The notes below the pieces were generated by a model, which saw only the letters and a list, made by a program, of their open reading frames with translations, ran no database searches and was not told the DNA's origin. Of a stretch of 64,000 nt of DNA, positions 49,900 through 63,861 are shown one piece after another (within the stretch, counting starts at the first letter, position 1; every line of letters begins with the position of its first letter). The stretch spans positions 310,001 to 374,000 of the forward strand of contig JAQFVV010000279.1 of assembly GCA_028023455.1 (NCBI GenBank). Direction: 5' to 3'. Source of the DNA: Epiperipatus broadwayi. Taxonomy: Eukaryota > Onychophora > Udeonychophora > Euonychophora > Peripatidae. Made by a program: the position numbers and the translations under genes.

Positions 49900-51000
49900 C
49901 TTATGAAGAGTTTTTTTTTTATATTAAGGGAAGGTGAAGTTCAAAATGAATTATGGGAAGGTTTGTTTGTTTGTATATATGTCAGTTCCTTTAGTTTGAT
50001 TTTCACTTGAGAAGGTCTATTTGTAGTAGATGAGACCATAATTGTGTAAGGATTTTGGTAAAATTTAGGATTTAATCTAATATTGTATTGTTTTTATGGT
50101 TTTGCATATATATATATATTCTGCCCTCCTCCTCCGTCCACGTCCTCTCCATAAAATTAATTATTACGCATAAATATTATTACGCATATATATTCCGGGT
50201 TCTAGCTCAGTTTAACAAATAAATAAAAAATGAAATCTCCAGCGTTAATTAAAATAATTACTAGCTCTAACTTTTAAAATATAAATACAGTTATATTTGT
50301 AAATGAATTAATAAATATTTATTATTTTCATGAGACATGGAGTGACGACACGGGGAACGAGACAGACTACATTGAGATATTATCCACATGATACTATCTC
50401 AATGGCATAAGAACACTATTCCCCCTTTTTACTATATTAAATAACTAACTTATAGTATTCTTACGACTTTCTAAGCTCTTTTCCCTATGATTAAAATAAT
50501 AATCATGTCTTAATATTCTTTGTAATAATAATCTAGCTCAATTAAATAAGATTAAGTAAATAAATAGAATAAATAAAATAAAATCAAATCTCAGGTTCAT
50601 AAATTGTATTCTAACTGATTTAAAATTACGGTAGTAAACTATGAAAAGGGAATTTTATGTCATAATTCACTACGCAGCAACTAACAATAATACATAATAA
50701 TAATAATAATAATAGTATAATATAATCTTATTACTTTCTAAATGAAATAAATAATTACGTACGTGGCAGTATTTTAATAATCTGACAACAGAATACGTGT
50801 GGTAACATTAGCATATAATTTATTTTAATATTGTGGCAACCAACTTATGACCAATAAATGATATAATTATGATCTTTTAATTTTATCATACAAATAAATT
50901 TTCAAAATTATTATAACACTTTTATGTTTACCTATTTTGTGCAAAACTATATGTCTGTTTCAATTATAAATGTGTATTGTGATATCATGCATCCATGTGG
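49900..51000. other. AT-rich spacer, no gene seen
   Basis: Apart from the 10-bp hairpin listed separately and an (ATA)n run near 50700, nothing can be supported. Confidence 0.4.
50370..50404. other. Short hairpin
   Basis: CATTGAGATA and TATCTCAATG are perfect inverse 10-mers separated by 15 bp. The meaning is unknown. Confidence 0.45.
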
Positions 51001-53860
51001 AGAAATAATAACGAAGACACAAAGCTTTATAATAAATTTACAACAAAGTTTATTAATAACATAAACAAATAACACTATTTTACATTATGTACATTGGATA
51101 TCCTTACTCTCCTATCACAAAATTATTTTACTAGTTTATACAATAAAACCAAACTTCTACTTATTTTTCTAGTTAATTCTTATCTTTTAAATACCTAAAA
51201 AATACAATATTATTATTACTGGATTTCTTATTTTAGTTTAGCTTGTTACAAAATGTATTTATTTATAATTATCCCTAATACTTTGTATCCCTACTATTTT
51301 TAAAATTATATTTTATAAAATTACATTCGTAGTAAACATTCTACAAAATCATAAAACTCTAATTTTATATTAGTTATATGGAATCCTACATATTCAAAAA
51401 ACATTCTTCTACATGTGATATTACGTTTTCTTGTTCACTATACAATGCTTATTAATCTAATATACTCATTCAAGCCTTGCTTCGGATGGTAATTACAATT
51501 ATTAACACACCATGCACAAATATATGTGTCTATTACACATTATTGAATTATTTTCTTAACAAACATGCAATATTTATTTTCTAAATATTATTATAAAAAT
51601 ATTCAAATTTTATTATCACTTAAAAAAAAACTTTGTTTTAGATTTCTCTTTTAAAAATCTTATATTCGTTTCCAAATTGATTTTAAACTGTATTATATGA
51701 TTCTTTCTCTCTTTATGATTTTTGTACTTTCACTTTTTAAAATTACACAATTCTAACACATTCCAGTAAATAAACTATTCTTACTTAAACGATAACATAC
51801 CCTCAATTCTATTTTATTCATTATTTCTGTAAAAATATCTTACTGACGATGCAGATTCACGAAACAAGGATAGCGAAAATAGATGCACAGGATCAAAATA
51901 ACTAGAATATTATCCGTCATAAACCTTGACAATAATGGCACAGTGAATTAAAACAATATAGAGGAGCGACCTTTGTCTGTCTACCCACCTCTATTATAGG
52001 AGTGATGCTAAAGCTATTTCTTCAGCTTTATATAACATCAAAGAATTTAAAAGATACATAAAGACACTGTCCAAAATATATGTGTTCAGTGATAGGGCTT
52101 AGTTAGCTATACTGAAATCACACCAACTAACTATGATCCAAATACTTTATTTTTCTTATTTCTTAGCAAAACATCATCTTGGTTTCCTCTACACTAGTAC
52201 TACCAAGTCACTATCCGATCTTATTTCTCTAGATTTTTCTATACAGTACATCGACAAATTCTTATCTGCCTTTCTAACAATAATAAAATTCATTTTATTT
52301 CAAAACTATACAGCTGTTCTCTAAGAAAATCTTTTACTACTTTTCTCGTATATTTATCATATACAAACTATTTTAAAATATCTAATACTTTGTTACATGA
52401 AAGTTCAAAAGAATCACACAATTGTTTTGACAACTTATACTATTAATTATACTTGAGATAACTTATTGCATGCATTTTTAAAATTACTCTTATCTTAGAA
52501 TATGTTTTAATGTTGTATAAAATGTGTACTTATAATTTTAAAACTTTCACACATCATTCTCAATCAATAGATGATCTAAAAAAAAATACATTATGCATTA
52601 TGAATAAATACCAAAATTACCAAAACGATCTCGATCTTCTCGATCGTGTTCTGTAGGCTTCACCATTCCATTATTTCTTGTAGATATAAAAATTCCATAC
52701 ATACTTTTTATTTTTAAAACAATATTTCTATCATTCTATTAAGCTATTATATTTAAATCTCATTATTATTAAATTTATGTTTATATGTTTTCCCTAATCT
52801 AATATAGCATTTTATATTTTAAATACAATCAATAAAAAATATTTAAATTATATTTACGATACTTCTTCACCAGACTTTCTTGAACTGTTCATATTTAAGC
52901 TAAAAAAAAAAATATTTTATTTCTTCTTTTAGTCACTTAATGTTCTATTTTAAAGTAAAACAATAGCTACTCTGTTTCCTAAATATTCATAGACGACAAT
53001 CCTTGGTTTTCACAATATTGTATACAATTATTAATTCATGGCATTCTCTTCTACTATTGTCTGCTAAAATTTTCCCGCGCGACTTTACCGATGCATCTTG
53101 TACGTACTTTTATGTAAATCTTCAATAAAATTTTCTGTTTCCATGGATCCATTTTCATTAAGTAATTTAATTTTATTTTTTCTAAATCAAGCATTTCTTC
53201 CATTGAATACTTTATAATATTTTTCTCTGATTAGATAAAGTTTTAGGCTCCTTTCCATAAAACACCTAATGGCACTTTCATATTATTCCATTACTTTTCT
53301 CTTTATTTCAAAATTCTTGTACTATATTTTTAATAATGTTTTCCTTTAAAAGATAAACACTCTTTCTTCATCATTATTTTCTTTATAATAAAACGCATAT
53401 TTAAATTTTCCATAGAGAAATATAACATAACTTCAAAGTAGCCTTATAAATTTTGCGTCATAATTTTTTCCTGACGGCATGTAACTTCTCTTTTAGGTTT
53501 TCATGTAGCGTCCCATTTATATTTTTCTGAGTTATAACAATCAGTTTCTGGTTGAGCATAAATAAAGTTGCATTAAGACAATTTCCAAATATTTTTCCTT
53601 CGGTAATAAATTTAGGTATTTTCCCTTGTACTTCCATCTCTACTGTAGGTTTTTTGGTTAAATTCGAATAAATTTCCCTGGTAAGATAACTTTTAAAATT
53701 AGCAATTCATATCGATACAGTCAAAATATATTATATGTTACAGAAGAACTTTTTTTTTAAAATAAATACAAAATTTTAAATTTATATCACTTTTCCAGCT
53801 ATGGTGTTATCAGCTACAAAAATGTGTTACTTTCTCTTTCACTTACACATTCCTTCTCCC
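51000..53860 (-). other. Strand-asymmetric, G-poor block without ORFs
   Basis: On the plus strand G is scarce while C and T are common over almost 3 kb, so the minus strand is purine-rich. A minus-strand AATAAA-type signal lies near 51050. No protein frame over 65 codons exists on the minus strand. It could be an unrecognised long LTR or a non-coding transcript running leftwards. Confidence 0.3.
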
Positions 53861-53907
53861 CGCTCTGTATAATTCCTATATTTTTGTCTGCTAATTTACC
53901 TCCGTTG

Positions 53908-54000
53908 ATTGGTTAATAACTTTATTTTAGCGCGAACAAATTTATTCAGTTTAGTTTTATAACAGAATAGACGTTTAAAAATGAAGAATTGATGACGTCA
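53908..54000 (-). promoter_or_regulatory. Promoter-like cluster: CRE and CCAAT box
   Basis: TGACGTCA at 53993-54000 is a perfect palindromic cAMP-response-type site. CCAAT on the minus strand at 53908-53912 follows about 80 bp inwards. Together they sit at the right edge of the G-poor block and would drive leftward transcription. This is a motif match only. Confidence 0.25.
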
Positions 54001-54738
54001 TGTCTCGAAATATTATTTAGACAGTATTTTTAAATTCAATTATAGTTTTTTATAAAAATTATTTAAGCTTTTAAAACAATTATTAAAATAATATTTAACA
54101 TTTAAACTTTTACTTTAATGATTGATGGCAATTATATCTAGTTTTAAATTCACAAACTTTATTATTATTTTAACAAGCGTGTGTGTGAAGGTATATAATA
54201 TACAGTCACGTGTTTACTAACTGTATCAAATGATTTTTTATTTACGTCTCGGTCTAAATTACCAAAACTAATATATTTTTATAAAAAATTTGGAAAATAA
54301 TTTTAAAATGTTGAACTAAATATAATTCTCACCATCTTAAAATTTATTTTAAAATATACTCTATTAAATTTGACTATTAAATATAATTATACACTACATA
54401 TAGTATTTATTTAATTTATTAGTTTTAAAAATATTATATTCAAACTATTAATATACTTTTAACTATCTATAGCTGTATTATTTTATATGGCCAGCTTTTA
54501 CAACCATAAGCAAGAATATAATCAAGCTTTATTTAACTGTTTTCTTTTAAAATAATTTATTACACTGTTATATACCAGGTATTTTCAGCTTAAAATTGTA
54601 CTATAAAATTTAATTATCCTACTATTATTTATATACCACACAAATATAACTTAAAATTTAAAATTTTTTTAATAATTGACCTTTCTACCTTATTATGACC
54701 TACAGATAAGGGCACAATATATATATAATAGAGCAGCA

Positions 54739-54932
54739 GTTGAAATATTAAACTGGATTCCAATATATTGTAAAGGATTAGAAAGTGACCACAGATGAGA
54801 TGAATGGATTATATATAAAAGTGTGTTGGAGTAATGTGGGAAAAAGAATCTAGACATCAGAAATGGATTTAACTTGGAGAGACCTTCATCCTGAAGTGGG
54901 TCAATATTGGTTAAAATGATGATGATGATAAT
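54739..54932 (+). pseudogene. RTE-like LINE 3'-end fragment
   Basis: It matches the last coding part of the LINE at 128-330: TTAAACTGGATTCCAA, GGAGAGACCTTCATCCTG and the (ATG)n tail. Only about 190 bp remain. Confidence 0.75.
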
Positions 54933-54939
54933 ATATTTA

Positions 54940-56430
54940 ATGATTACAATATCATTAGTTCTGAAACTGTTGCTTTAGTTTTTAAAAAATATAAAAAAAA
55001 ATCAAAATTTCTTGTCATCTATTTTTTAAAATGTTTGTTATCATCTACATTTATAAACCTTATAAAGCCTTGAATAATTGGCTTTGTTTTTTATAACTTC
55101 TAATAATTGTTTACTTTTAATAGGTAATATGTCATTTTAAGCCTTATTTTACATCTATAATGTTAAGTATATATATTTTTATATACTTGAGTGCCTAGTA
55201 GAGTATGAGGCTATTGAATGTAAAATACTTGAATTAAATCCAATTTTGGTACTACCAAACATTGAAACTAATATAAATTTCTGTGCAATAAAAATAATTA
55301 AGTTATATTCTAACAAATAAAAAAAACAAATAATTTTGAGTTGTTACTGATATAATATATGAATTCTATATGTTTTATGAACTGATATAATAAATATCTA
55401 CAGGTACATTTGTGGACTGTTGAACATATGATATTTATGAACTCCAAATTTCTCATTCTTTCTGAGTCCTGCAATCTCCAATATTAGCTAAAGGGAAATG
55501 TTGCTGGATGAAAGTTCAATGCAGTCACAATCATTGCTGCAAGATCAATCAAATCATGAATTATTGGATTAATTTGTTTATTTATCTTCAAAAGAATAAT
55601 CTAATATATTTTCATCTTATTTGGCCAGACTTATGCTATTTTTTATCTTGCTTAGTAAGAAACTGAACCAGAAATCATTTCATTATAAAGATACTTCTAA
55701 AAATAACCAACTTTTTTAGGACACTAACTTAATTACTGTAGAATTTTCTACTTAAGATAAGATGGAAAAAAAAACAGAATACAACTACAATCATATGATA
55801 ATAATTGTCTTATGTGATAAATTATTAGTACTTCTGTATGAATAATTTATCAGTAGTTTGTGACATATATTAAATATCAGAAATTATTAAAGTATATAAA
55901 GTAAATGTATCTTCCAATCAAATTAGTCGTTGCTTCATGTTTTGCATCTCATTTTAATAATAGATCAATAGATAGGATTTGTATACATATCCCTGCACAT
56001 TGCAGAGAGGTAAATGTAACATGTATTTAAAATGTGCAACACTTTATTTTCTGTATCTTCTATGCATAAAAATTTTATATGTGATTATATATAGTATTTT
56101 TGTAGACAAAATATTAGCTTAAGCTATTACTATTGCTTTCTAGTAATCTTTCAGAACACAGTTTAATGTGTCCGTGTGTGTTTTATTAATATTATCTTCC
56201 CATTGTCATGACTATTACTTCCAATAATGTTTCTTTTTATCTATTATAGAATTATTTACTAAAGTTTTTAGGAAACATTGATCACGAAATAGTATAGTTT
56301 TATAATATTCCTATTCTGAAGATTCAGTTATTGCTGTTGCCTTCATCATTGAAGATTAGAAATCAAAGTTTAAATTAATACAATTTCACTTTTTGTAGCC
56401 CTTTTTACTCTTTTTTCCCTTCTTTTCTTC
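54940..56430. other. AT-rich spacer, no gene seen
   Basis: No ORF or repeat could be recognised. Confidence 0.45.
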
Positions 56431-56433
56431 CAT

Positions 56434-56521
56434 AGTGTAAGCTTGTGGTTATGACCTGTAGAGGTCCCTACCTTCGCATTTTCAAGCGCATATTCTTGAA
56501 GTTACAGCCTTAGTAAATATT
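56434..56521. mobile_element. Palindromic MITE-like element, copy 3 (right half only)
   Basis: AGTGTAAGCTTGTGGTTATG through ACCTGTAGAGGTCCCTACC to ACAGCCTTAGTAAATATT matches the loop and right arm of the copy at 9131-9279. The left arm is missing, so this is a truncated copy. Confidence 0.7.
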
Positions 56522-57536
56522 TCTTTATATTATTGCAGCTATAATAGCTAGAAATTTGAAAAAAAAACCTAAAGTTTAGAACCCAAGATAAACTGCTTAC
56601 ATAATTATATAGAATAAGGGCAAAAAAAAAAGAAATCAGTCTGGTGAAATTATAGCATGTGTTATATGGTTTCCATTGATTATTCCAATATTTACAATAC
56701 GTGGCTCTTGAGTAAAATGGAAAAAAAAATGTACTTGAAAGTATATGAGTATAAGAGAAAGTCATGGTGATATTAATCTTTCTAATGAAAGGTTATAAAA
56801 GTCATTAGTAAAAAAAAAAGAGATGTCTAAAATATATAATAACAGATGTTTCGTATTTATAACTATGCAAGCAGTGTTCAAGGCTCAGTCTTTTTTAGGA
56901 ATTTCAAGATATTAACTTGAATAATATAATGTGATGAAAGGAGTTGCAAAATGCATAACCACATTAGTTTCAAATTTAAATATAGTCTTGAATGATAAAA
57001 AAAAAGCCAGAAATTGATTTACGGGTAAAGATATTATGGAATTAAGCCATTTGGAGTGCATTGATTACTCAAGGTTAAATTATATGACTTTAAAGGAAAA
57101 TAAAAAAAAAAAATTTTTGGAAACCTATGAAAAGGTCATTAGATATTGTTAGCAGTAATTACTAGTCCTCCTTCTAATATCACTGATTGCAATAAATTTT
57201 AATTTTATTACTTCAGAGAGAGAGAAGGGGGGGGGTAGAATGATTAACAAAAATCAAAAGAAAAGAATGGAGTGTTCTGAGATGGAAAATTGGAGAAAAA
57301 TAGAAAAGATAAATCGGAATGATAAGCTTATCAACATAAAAGTATTACATATGTTAACTGAATATAAAATATACACTTAGAGATTATAACACATGCTGAA
57401 ATAGATTAGAAAAAGCTCTATAAAAATTAATTTGGAAATATACAAGAAAATAAACAACAAAACAATTTATGCTGTTATAAAGAAAACATTAAAATTAAAA
57501 GAAAAAAGAAAACAAAAGTAAAAGAGACTAAACCGT

Positions 57537-57650
57537 AGCTTGGGTTGGTGGGAAAACATCGCGTGATGATGGTAATAGCACCCTACAAGGTTTGGTGCAG
57601 GGACAGAGTGGCAGAATCTGATGTCAAGGATCAGGGTTCGAACTTTTTAT
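57537..57650 (+). repeat. Possible tRNA-derived SINE
   Basis: TAGCTTGGGTTGG is A-box-like and AGGGTTCGAAC near 57631 is B-box-like. The spacing is longer than in a tRNA. The local base composition is less AT-rich than the flanks. Confidence 0.25.
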
Positions 57651-57939
57651 AAATTTGCAGCAAGAAATCGTTCGATTATTATTATTAATTATAAAACTGT
57701 ATTATAAATTGTTTACTTTACGTATGTAAAATTGAATGTGTTTTAATTAAGCATTTACCTTAAATAAACCTCAAACTTTTATATAATTAAAAATTGTAAT
57801 AAATTATCAGACGGTGAATTTTAAAATAAAATTCATTAAGTTTATCCAGATATATTTTATATTTTCGCATTTTATATTTAGCATTAACTTTTATAAATAC
57901 AAAATAATTGACATTTGTTAGACATATTTGGAACTGTCT

Positions 57940-58330
57940 ATTCTGCGTTTAACTCAGTGAATGATTAACATGTACGGAGATGTTTCAGCGGGTGGAAATA
58001 ATCAGCGTTGAAAGAGATCCTTCATTATGAAATGGGTTCCCTTGGGGCACGTCATTGAAAAATTAATCCACAGAATTGGCAAAGAACTAGGAGAACAATC
58101 TGAGAATCTATAACTGCGATATCGTTTCTGTTTTCAACTCTTTACTAATTGAAAGTCGCAACATAGATAGCTCCTCGCCGCATTGACTGTAGACGCAAGC
58201 GGGAGATCATTGATTCAAAATTCAATAGCTTCGTGTTTTATTTACATGTGCTTGCTTTGAACTCAAAACTTAAAAAGGACATGAAGAAAAAGAATCAGTC
58301 GACTTATCGATTCAAAACCATAACGCATCA
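57940..58330. other. GC-richer island without ORF
   Basis: This patch is clearly richer in G and C than its neighbours (GCGGGTGGAAATAATCAGCG, TCCTCGCCGCATTGACTG). Near 58195 GCAAGCGGGAGATCATTGAT precedes a loose B-box. It may be an old SINE or a regulatory island. Confidence 0.3.
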
Positions 58331-58399
58331 AGAGTTTTTAAAGTTGATCACGTGAGATTATTTTGAATCTGCGTTAATAAAAATCCTTTATTTTCTATT

Positions 58400-60180
58400 C
58401 CAAACTTAAAGCCAATTAAATTAGAACAATGTGTATTATAAAATATTTATACTAATACATTAATCTTTATACACTTAACACTTAGATAAATATGAATTTT
58501 CTTTCTATTAAATAAATACAGCTTAGTATTTCTGACTCATTTGTCAGTGAGATTAATGTGCATATAGTTAAGTTTTATTAAAAATGGTTAGTAAATAGTG
58601 TTTATCACTCTTCATAAAATTCACTGAAAGAATTTAAGAATCAAATGTGCATTGGATTAAAATGAAAAATTATTAACTTATAGGTTTTAATAAAACTTGC
58701 AATATTTTATACAAATCGTAAAATAAAATTTAGATTTGTTACAAATGAATTTTATTAACAAACCGAGTTGCCAATCAGTAGTAGTCGAGATGCTAGAGAA
58801 ATAATAACCTAGCTGTTTGAACGTTGCGCAAATATTTAAGTAGTAGATTTTTACAATGGATGAAGCAACAGATAACTTGTGTTCCCACGTCAGAGGTTAA
58901 AGACAGATCTTCAAAAATACTTTAAAAAAAAAATAAAAATAAAAAGATTTCAGTAATTGTATTTATATATAAAAAGTGCCAACAAGTTTTACTACAATGT
59001 CATATTTGGGCCCCCAAATATGTATATTTTATCTATACCCCCACTGTACATTTTATTTCTTTATATAATTTCTATTCTTTAGGTTCTGGAGAAATTTTAT
59101 TTTGTTATAAATTTTCATGCCCACATTACTTCAACAACGGTTTACTTACAATATAATTTGAATTCAAATCGAAATAGTGCGAAGATTTCAGACTTTTTGC
59201 CCAAATCTAAAATTCACATGCCATCAAAAATATGGTTCGTATTTGTGGGTTTGCTTATGCTTTATATGAAGTAACTAAATATGTTATTACTAAGTAGTAC
59301 ATATTTTATTACTTATTTATAACTGTCATCTGAAATAAAATTTTCAGTGATGCAAATATTGAAAAGTTGAATATAAACAAAGATTATATATATTTATTTA
59401 TATCAATGCATTTTTCCAAAAAAACATTTACTCAGGTAATGCATGAACATAAGTGAAAAATCAACAACTTTGAATTATAAATGTTTAATATATTTTATAT
59501 TTTGGGGTGACATCCCAAATATAATTTCTACCTACAGTTTTCTAAAGGCAAAATTCATCACTTGTTAAGGTAAATATTTAATGGAGCATTCAATCCAGAG
59601 TGGTTTAGCACAATCGTAAAGAAACTTAATATAAGAACTAAAAAAAATTCAATCGAAGATCTAATTGGTTCTTTTATTCATGTACACTACATGACACCCA
59701 TTTTCAAGTGACTATCCATTCTACTCTTATAATAAAGCAATAATAAAAGGTTATTATTTATAGTTTTTTCTATATTTCAAATTGATGATATTATCATACT
59801 TCTTTTTTGTAAAATGGATACCTAAACTATTCATTCATTATTCTTAATCATTATAATAAAACATATTCTCTTCAGTTCAAAATAAATAAATTTTTTATCT
59901 GAAAAATTTCATCTGATAAAATAAGTTCTACAGGAATTATAGCATGATTCTTTGGATTCCTTATTTATCTACTAATTTTCTTAGACTTAACATTCCAAAT
60001 CATATATTATCTTGTTTCAAAAAATAATTATCTTTCCATTCATGATAACAAATGTATTAATTTTTATCCCTACATCACCTAACAAACTTCCATTATAAAA
60101 TTTACTAATTGTTAAAAAGTAAATTTTCTGTTTTTGCCATCAACTGTAGAGAAAAACAACTATTTATTTAAAGGAGTGGG
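58400..60180. other. AT-rich spacer, no gene seen
   Basis: No feature could be supported. Confidence 0.45.
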
Positions 60181-60189
60181 TGTTACTGC

Positions 60190-60573
60190 ATGCTATCCAA
60201 CATTGTCATCAAAACAATTTGTTTGAAACACTATTTTTATTTCACCTGTTTTTCAAATACACCAAGCTCTCTTAACAATATCTTTCTTAGATACTTCACC
60301 TCCATAAGACAATTTTTTATAAATATACTAAAAATCAAAGCTTCATCACATCATGTTTTTTTTTCTAAGAAAATGAGAAACTGGATTGTGTATACACTAG
60401 CATGCCAATTCAATGATATTTCAAAAAGAGTGCTTTTTCTCAATAATCATTTCAAATTTTTGAATTTGATTTTCTATACATTAGCATGCAAATTTAATGG
60501 CAATCCTAAAAGTATCCTTCTTATAAATAATCATTTGATATTTTTGAATTCAAATATTAATATTTTAAACTGA
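60190..60573 (+). other. Unrecognised 127-codon frame with a 28-residue repeat
   Basis: The C-terminal half contains two tandem units, YTLACQFNDISKRVLFLNNH... and YTLACKFNGNPKSILLINNH..., with a DNA period of 84 bp (starts 60391 and 60475), so the duplication keeps frame. No known domain was recognised. It may be a chance ORF across a tandem repeat. Confidence 0.3.
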
Positions 60574-60599
60574 AATATTTGAACTTTCTAATATAATTA

Positions 60600-61045
60600 A
60601 TCAACAAACTCTTTTATCAGTATCAAACAGGAGAGAAATATGTTTCGATTCTGCTATGCTCATTGCTAGACAGGGTTTCTGCATAATGAGACAGTGCACA
60701 TAGTGATTATTTGAAGGTCAGATCTGGTACTCTTGGTGAACTTTTATTCCATTTGGTACATTTTATTTAACTAATAAGTCCCATTAAAAGATTTTGGTGA
60801 GTTTTTTCAACAACTGATTCCAGCAGTTTACAGTAATTCTTTTTTTCTTGTTTCTGCACTATAGTGTAATCACCATTAACTCACTGACACTGTCACCACT
60901 GATTAACTCTGTTGGCTCACTTTCTCTTTGCTCTCACTTATGATTTTGGACTGCTGATGGACAAACTGCTCACTGACTCTTATGATTGACTCTTACTGCT
61001 GACTCTTCTCTGATTTATTATCTCCTTCAACCATTCTGCTTGTTA
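60600..61045. other. Spacer rich in GACT/CTGA motifs
   Basis: At 60870-61030 short motifs such as CACTGAC, TGATT and CTCTTACTGCTGAC recur irregularly, like a degenerate simple repeat. Confidence 0.35.
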
Positions 61046-61049
61046 TACC

Positions 61050-61096
61050 ACACACACACGCACACACGCGCACGCACGCACACACACACACACACA
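61050..61096 (+). repeat. (CA)n microsatellite with CG interruptions
   Basis: A CA run interrupted by CGCA units (CACGCACGCACGCA-like). Confidence 0.9.
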
Positions 61097-62053
61097 AGAA
61101 CAAAATGTTGTCATCTTTTATTTTTGGTTTCAATTACATAATTTATTTTTCTAACCAGATTGCAGATGAGTCTTTATTTTTACAAAGGAGGAATTTCTAG
61201 AATACTATTGATACTTTACAAATTAAATTTTGATACAATCTTCTGGTACATTCAAAAAAATGATTTAAAAAATTATATCAGAGAGATAAATCCTTACCAA
61301 GAATTTCTATAACAATGTATCTAATTATCTTCTGATATATTAAACACTTTTAAAAAAAAATTCGTATATAATATTTGTACTAAAGACAATTAATCCACTA
61401 TTTTTAGTATATTTTTCTTATCTACAAATTTAATTAAACAATCCAACCTACAGTTTAATTAGTTTTTCTTCCATTATCTTAGAGAAAAAAAAATGTAAAA
61501 CACATTAAAGAAAATTTATTAACAAAAATTAATATCACAAATAAAAATGAAACAAATAGTGGCAATATATCTGCCAATGTAATATATGTGTGTATATATA
61601 ACACAAATGTCCCTTTTATTTTTTAAAATTATATTTATGCTTTTACATTTTACGAGTTAACTAACTCTGGAATACAGTGATAGCTGACCTAAACTTGTAA
61701 TGAGATTTTTATCATCATCAGTCATTATCACAATACCCCTTTCTTTGATGAGGGCCTGACATGTATGCTAACCATTTTTAAAGTTCTCTCTATAAATACA
61801 AATTATCTTTCTTCATGCTTCCCCTATTTTATTCATCTAGGAGTTTCATCATGAGTTATTTTGAATGCAGCAAATTCTGGAAACATATTTAGACTTCTGA
61901 AAATTTTTTCTATTAGGTTGCATTTCAAAACATTACTTCTAACTCAACCAAATAAAACAATCCAAAAGATACTCAATTCATCTGGACTCAAATGATGACT
62001 ATTCATTAAAGCCTTTTGTTCTTCCCCATCATTATAAAATAGATGCAAACCCT

Positions 62054-62530
62054 GCTCATATATATATAGAGCAATATAATTAAATGATATTAATTAATAT
62101 GTAATTTTTAGAAGTCAGTAAATCTCAAAGTGTTATTTTTTTATTTAACTTCCTTATTGTTCATGACAGTTAAAAATAGAATTGGTTTGTCTATGGCCTA
62201 AATTATTTATTAAACAAGCAAGTATAAATAATAACATTCATATGTTTCAGTATGCTTGCTGCAAAGTGGCCTTAAATAATATTCACAAGAAGTTCTATAT
62301 ATTATTTTATGAATGCCAGCTCAACATATATATGTAAAAATATAATTAAAATATTTAAATTAATAAGTAGTTTTAGAAAGTAATTAAATCCCCAAATTCT
62401 ATCTATATTTCATTTAACTAAACTTATATCATTGTTTAATTGTAACACAGAAGAAAGAAAGCTATTTTTGTATATGGTCAAAATTTTTTATTAAGCAATC
62501 ATATTACAAGAGTCCAATGTACTGCAGAAA
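62054..62530. repeat. Diverged tandem duplication, period about 270 bp
   Basis: Segments from about 62054 and 62325 share ATATATATA, AATATAATTAAA, TTTTAGAA.GT.A.TAAAT, TTTATTAA.CAA and other blocks in the same order. Confidence 0.4.
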
Positions 62531-62668
62531 TATTTTCATAAAATTAATGTTAAATCTTATTTGAAATAGCTTACCCAAAAAGAATTTAGATAATGGGCAA
62601 GAAGGTTTTACTTGCATCTGCCTTATGGTGAGAGATGGCTAAAGCAAAATAGATAATTAAAAAAGCAG

Positions 62669-63110
62669 GCATAATCAACAGGACAGCACAACATAAATAC
62701 ACCTATACTAAAGCAAAGAAAAATAATGATAACTCATCAACATTCTTAGAACATTCCAAGAAGACAGGACATGTGTTTGAACCCTCCAACCCCAAAATAG
62801 TCAACATTGAGAAAAATGACATCAAGCGAAAAATCAGAGAAGCATATTTCATTAATTGTAATAATAATGCTATCAATAGGAGAGATACCTGCTTTGTCAT
62901 CTCCAAATGTTGGACTATCTAGCTCATTTGCATATGCTTTGCATACTGCTTTGTTTCCTTGCCCTATTTCCTCATTCTGCACCTCGCATTACCGCTATGA
63001 ATATGAGGCAAATGGCCTCAAAAGTGCTTAGCATATAGTAATTTTTTGAATCTGTATAGCTTCTCGTTCAAGTGTGTCATATGCTTTTTAATTTGTATAT
63101 TAAATATAGA
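62669..63110 (+). pseudogene. Penelope-like element 3' fragment, copy C
   Basis: The second half of the GIY-YIG domain (INRTAQHKYTYTKAKKNNDN, FLEHSKKTGHVFEPS, EKNDIKRKIREAYFI) is open to a TAG at 62920-62922, and the 3' region to about 63110 follows. It belongs to the same family as the copies at 22838-25025. Everything upstream of the GIY-YIG middle is missing. Confidence 0.82.
62994..63038 (+). ncRNA. Hammerhead-like three-stem motif of PLE, copy C
   Basis: CTATGAATATGAGGC, loop, GCCTC, then AAAA in place of GAAA and hairpin GTGC-TTA-GCAT, then ATAG. Same layout as at 24909. Confidence 0.4.
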
Positions 63111-63383
63111 TAAGTGCTTGAAAATTTTGTCACCATCTGAAAATTATATATATATATCTTTTAATAAAATATTTTCTTTGCTTAATTTAAATATAATAAT
63201 AATAGTAATGGAAAACTATTCGGGAAAATTTAAAATTTTAATAAAAATAATATCTAAGCATTGCTTTCAACCAGGTTAGTGGAAATCACAGAACTGCAAT
63301 CAAATATATAAATAAATATATACATGAAAATTAAACATGTTATTTATGTGGTAATCCAATGCTTAATATTATATGCTATAAAC

Positions 63384-63860
63384 CATGTCTCTTTATATTT
63401 TCTTTTTGGATCATTACATTCAGTACCAATAACCTCAATATTAATAGGATTAAAATTATGTCCAGATTTAATTTCATGTTCCAAAAATATAGATTTAACA
63501 ATAGAGTCTGTTTTAGCATGTTTGTATAAGTATTTATGTTGTACTAATCTTGTAGCATAATTGACATGTGATTCTCCATAATAAATTGCATTACATTTTG
63601 GTTCATCACATTTAATTTTATAAACAATGTGTAGAGAGATTGGCTTGGAGATAGTTTATCTTTAGTTTTGTTTAAAGTTTGATTAAGACTAGGAGGTGCT
63701 AAAAAACAAATTACAATTGTTTGAACAAACTGATTTCATCCCTTTAGATATATTAGTATATAAGAAAGGTTGAGCAATGCATAACTAGTAATAAAGTTTG
63801 TTGTATTCAAAGATGATTAAAAAGTTTTAAGAGTTTTGTTTAATAAATTATAATTATAAC
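63384..63860 (-). pseudogene. Penelope-like element, third family, minus-strand arm
   Basis: Minus-strand frames give GYNYNLLNKTLKTF near 63840, a thumb-like segment near 63750, LAPPSLNQTLNKTKDKLSPS near 63660, and a GIY-YIG domain PKCNAIYYGESHVNYATRLV near 63570 with FLEHEIKSGHNFNP near 63470. Frames are broken by several indels. This family differs clearly from the other two. The copy ends at a palindrome centre near 63862. Confidence 0.72.
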
Positions 63861-63861
63861 C

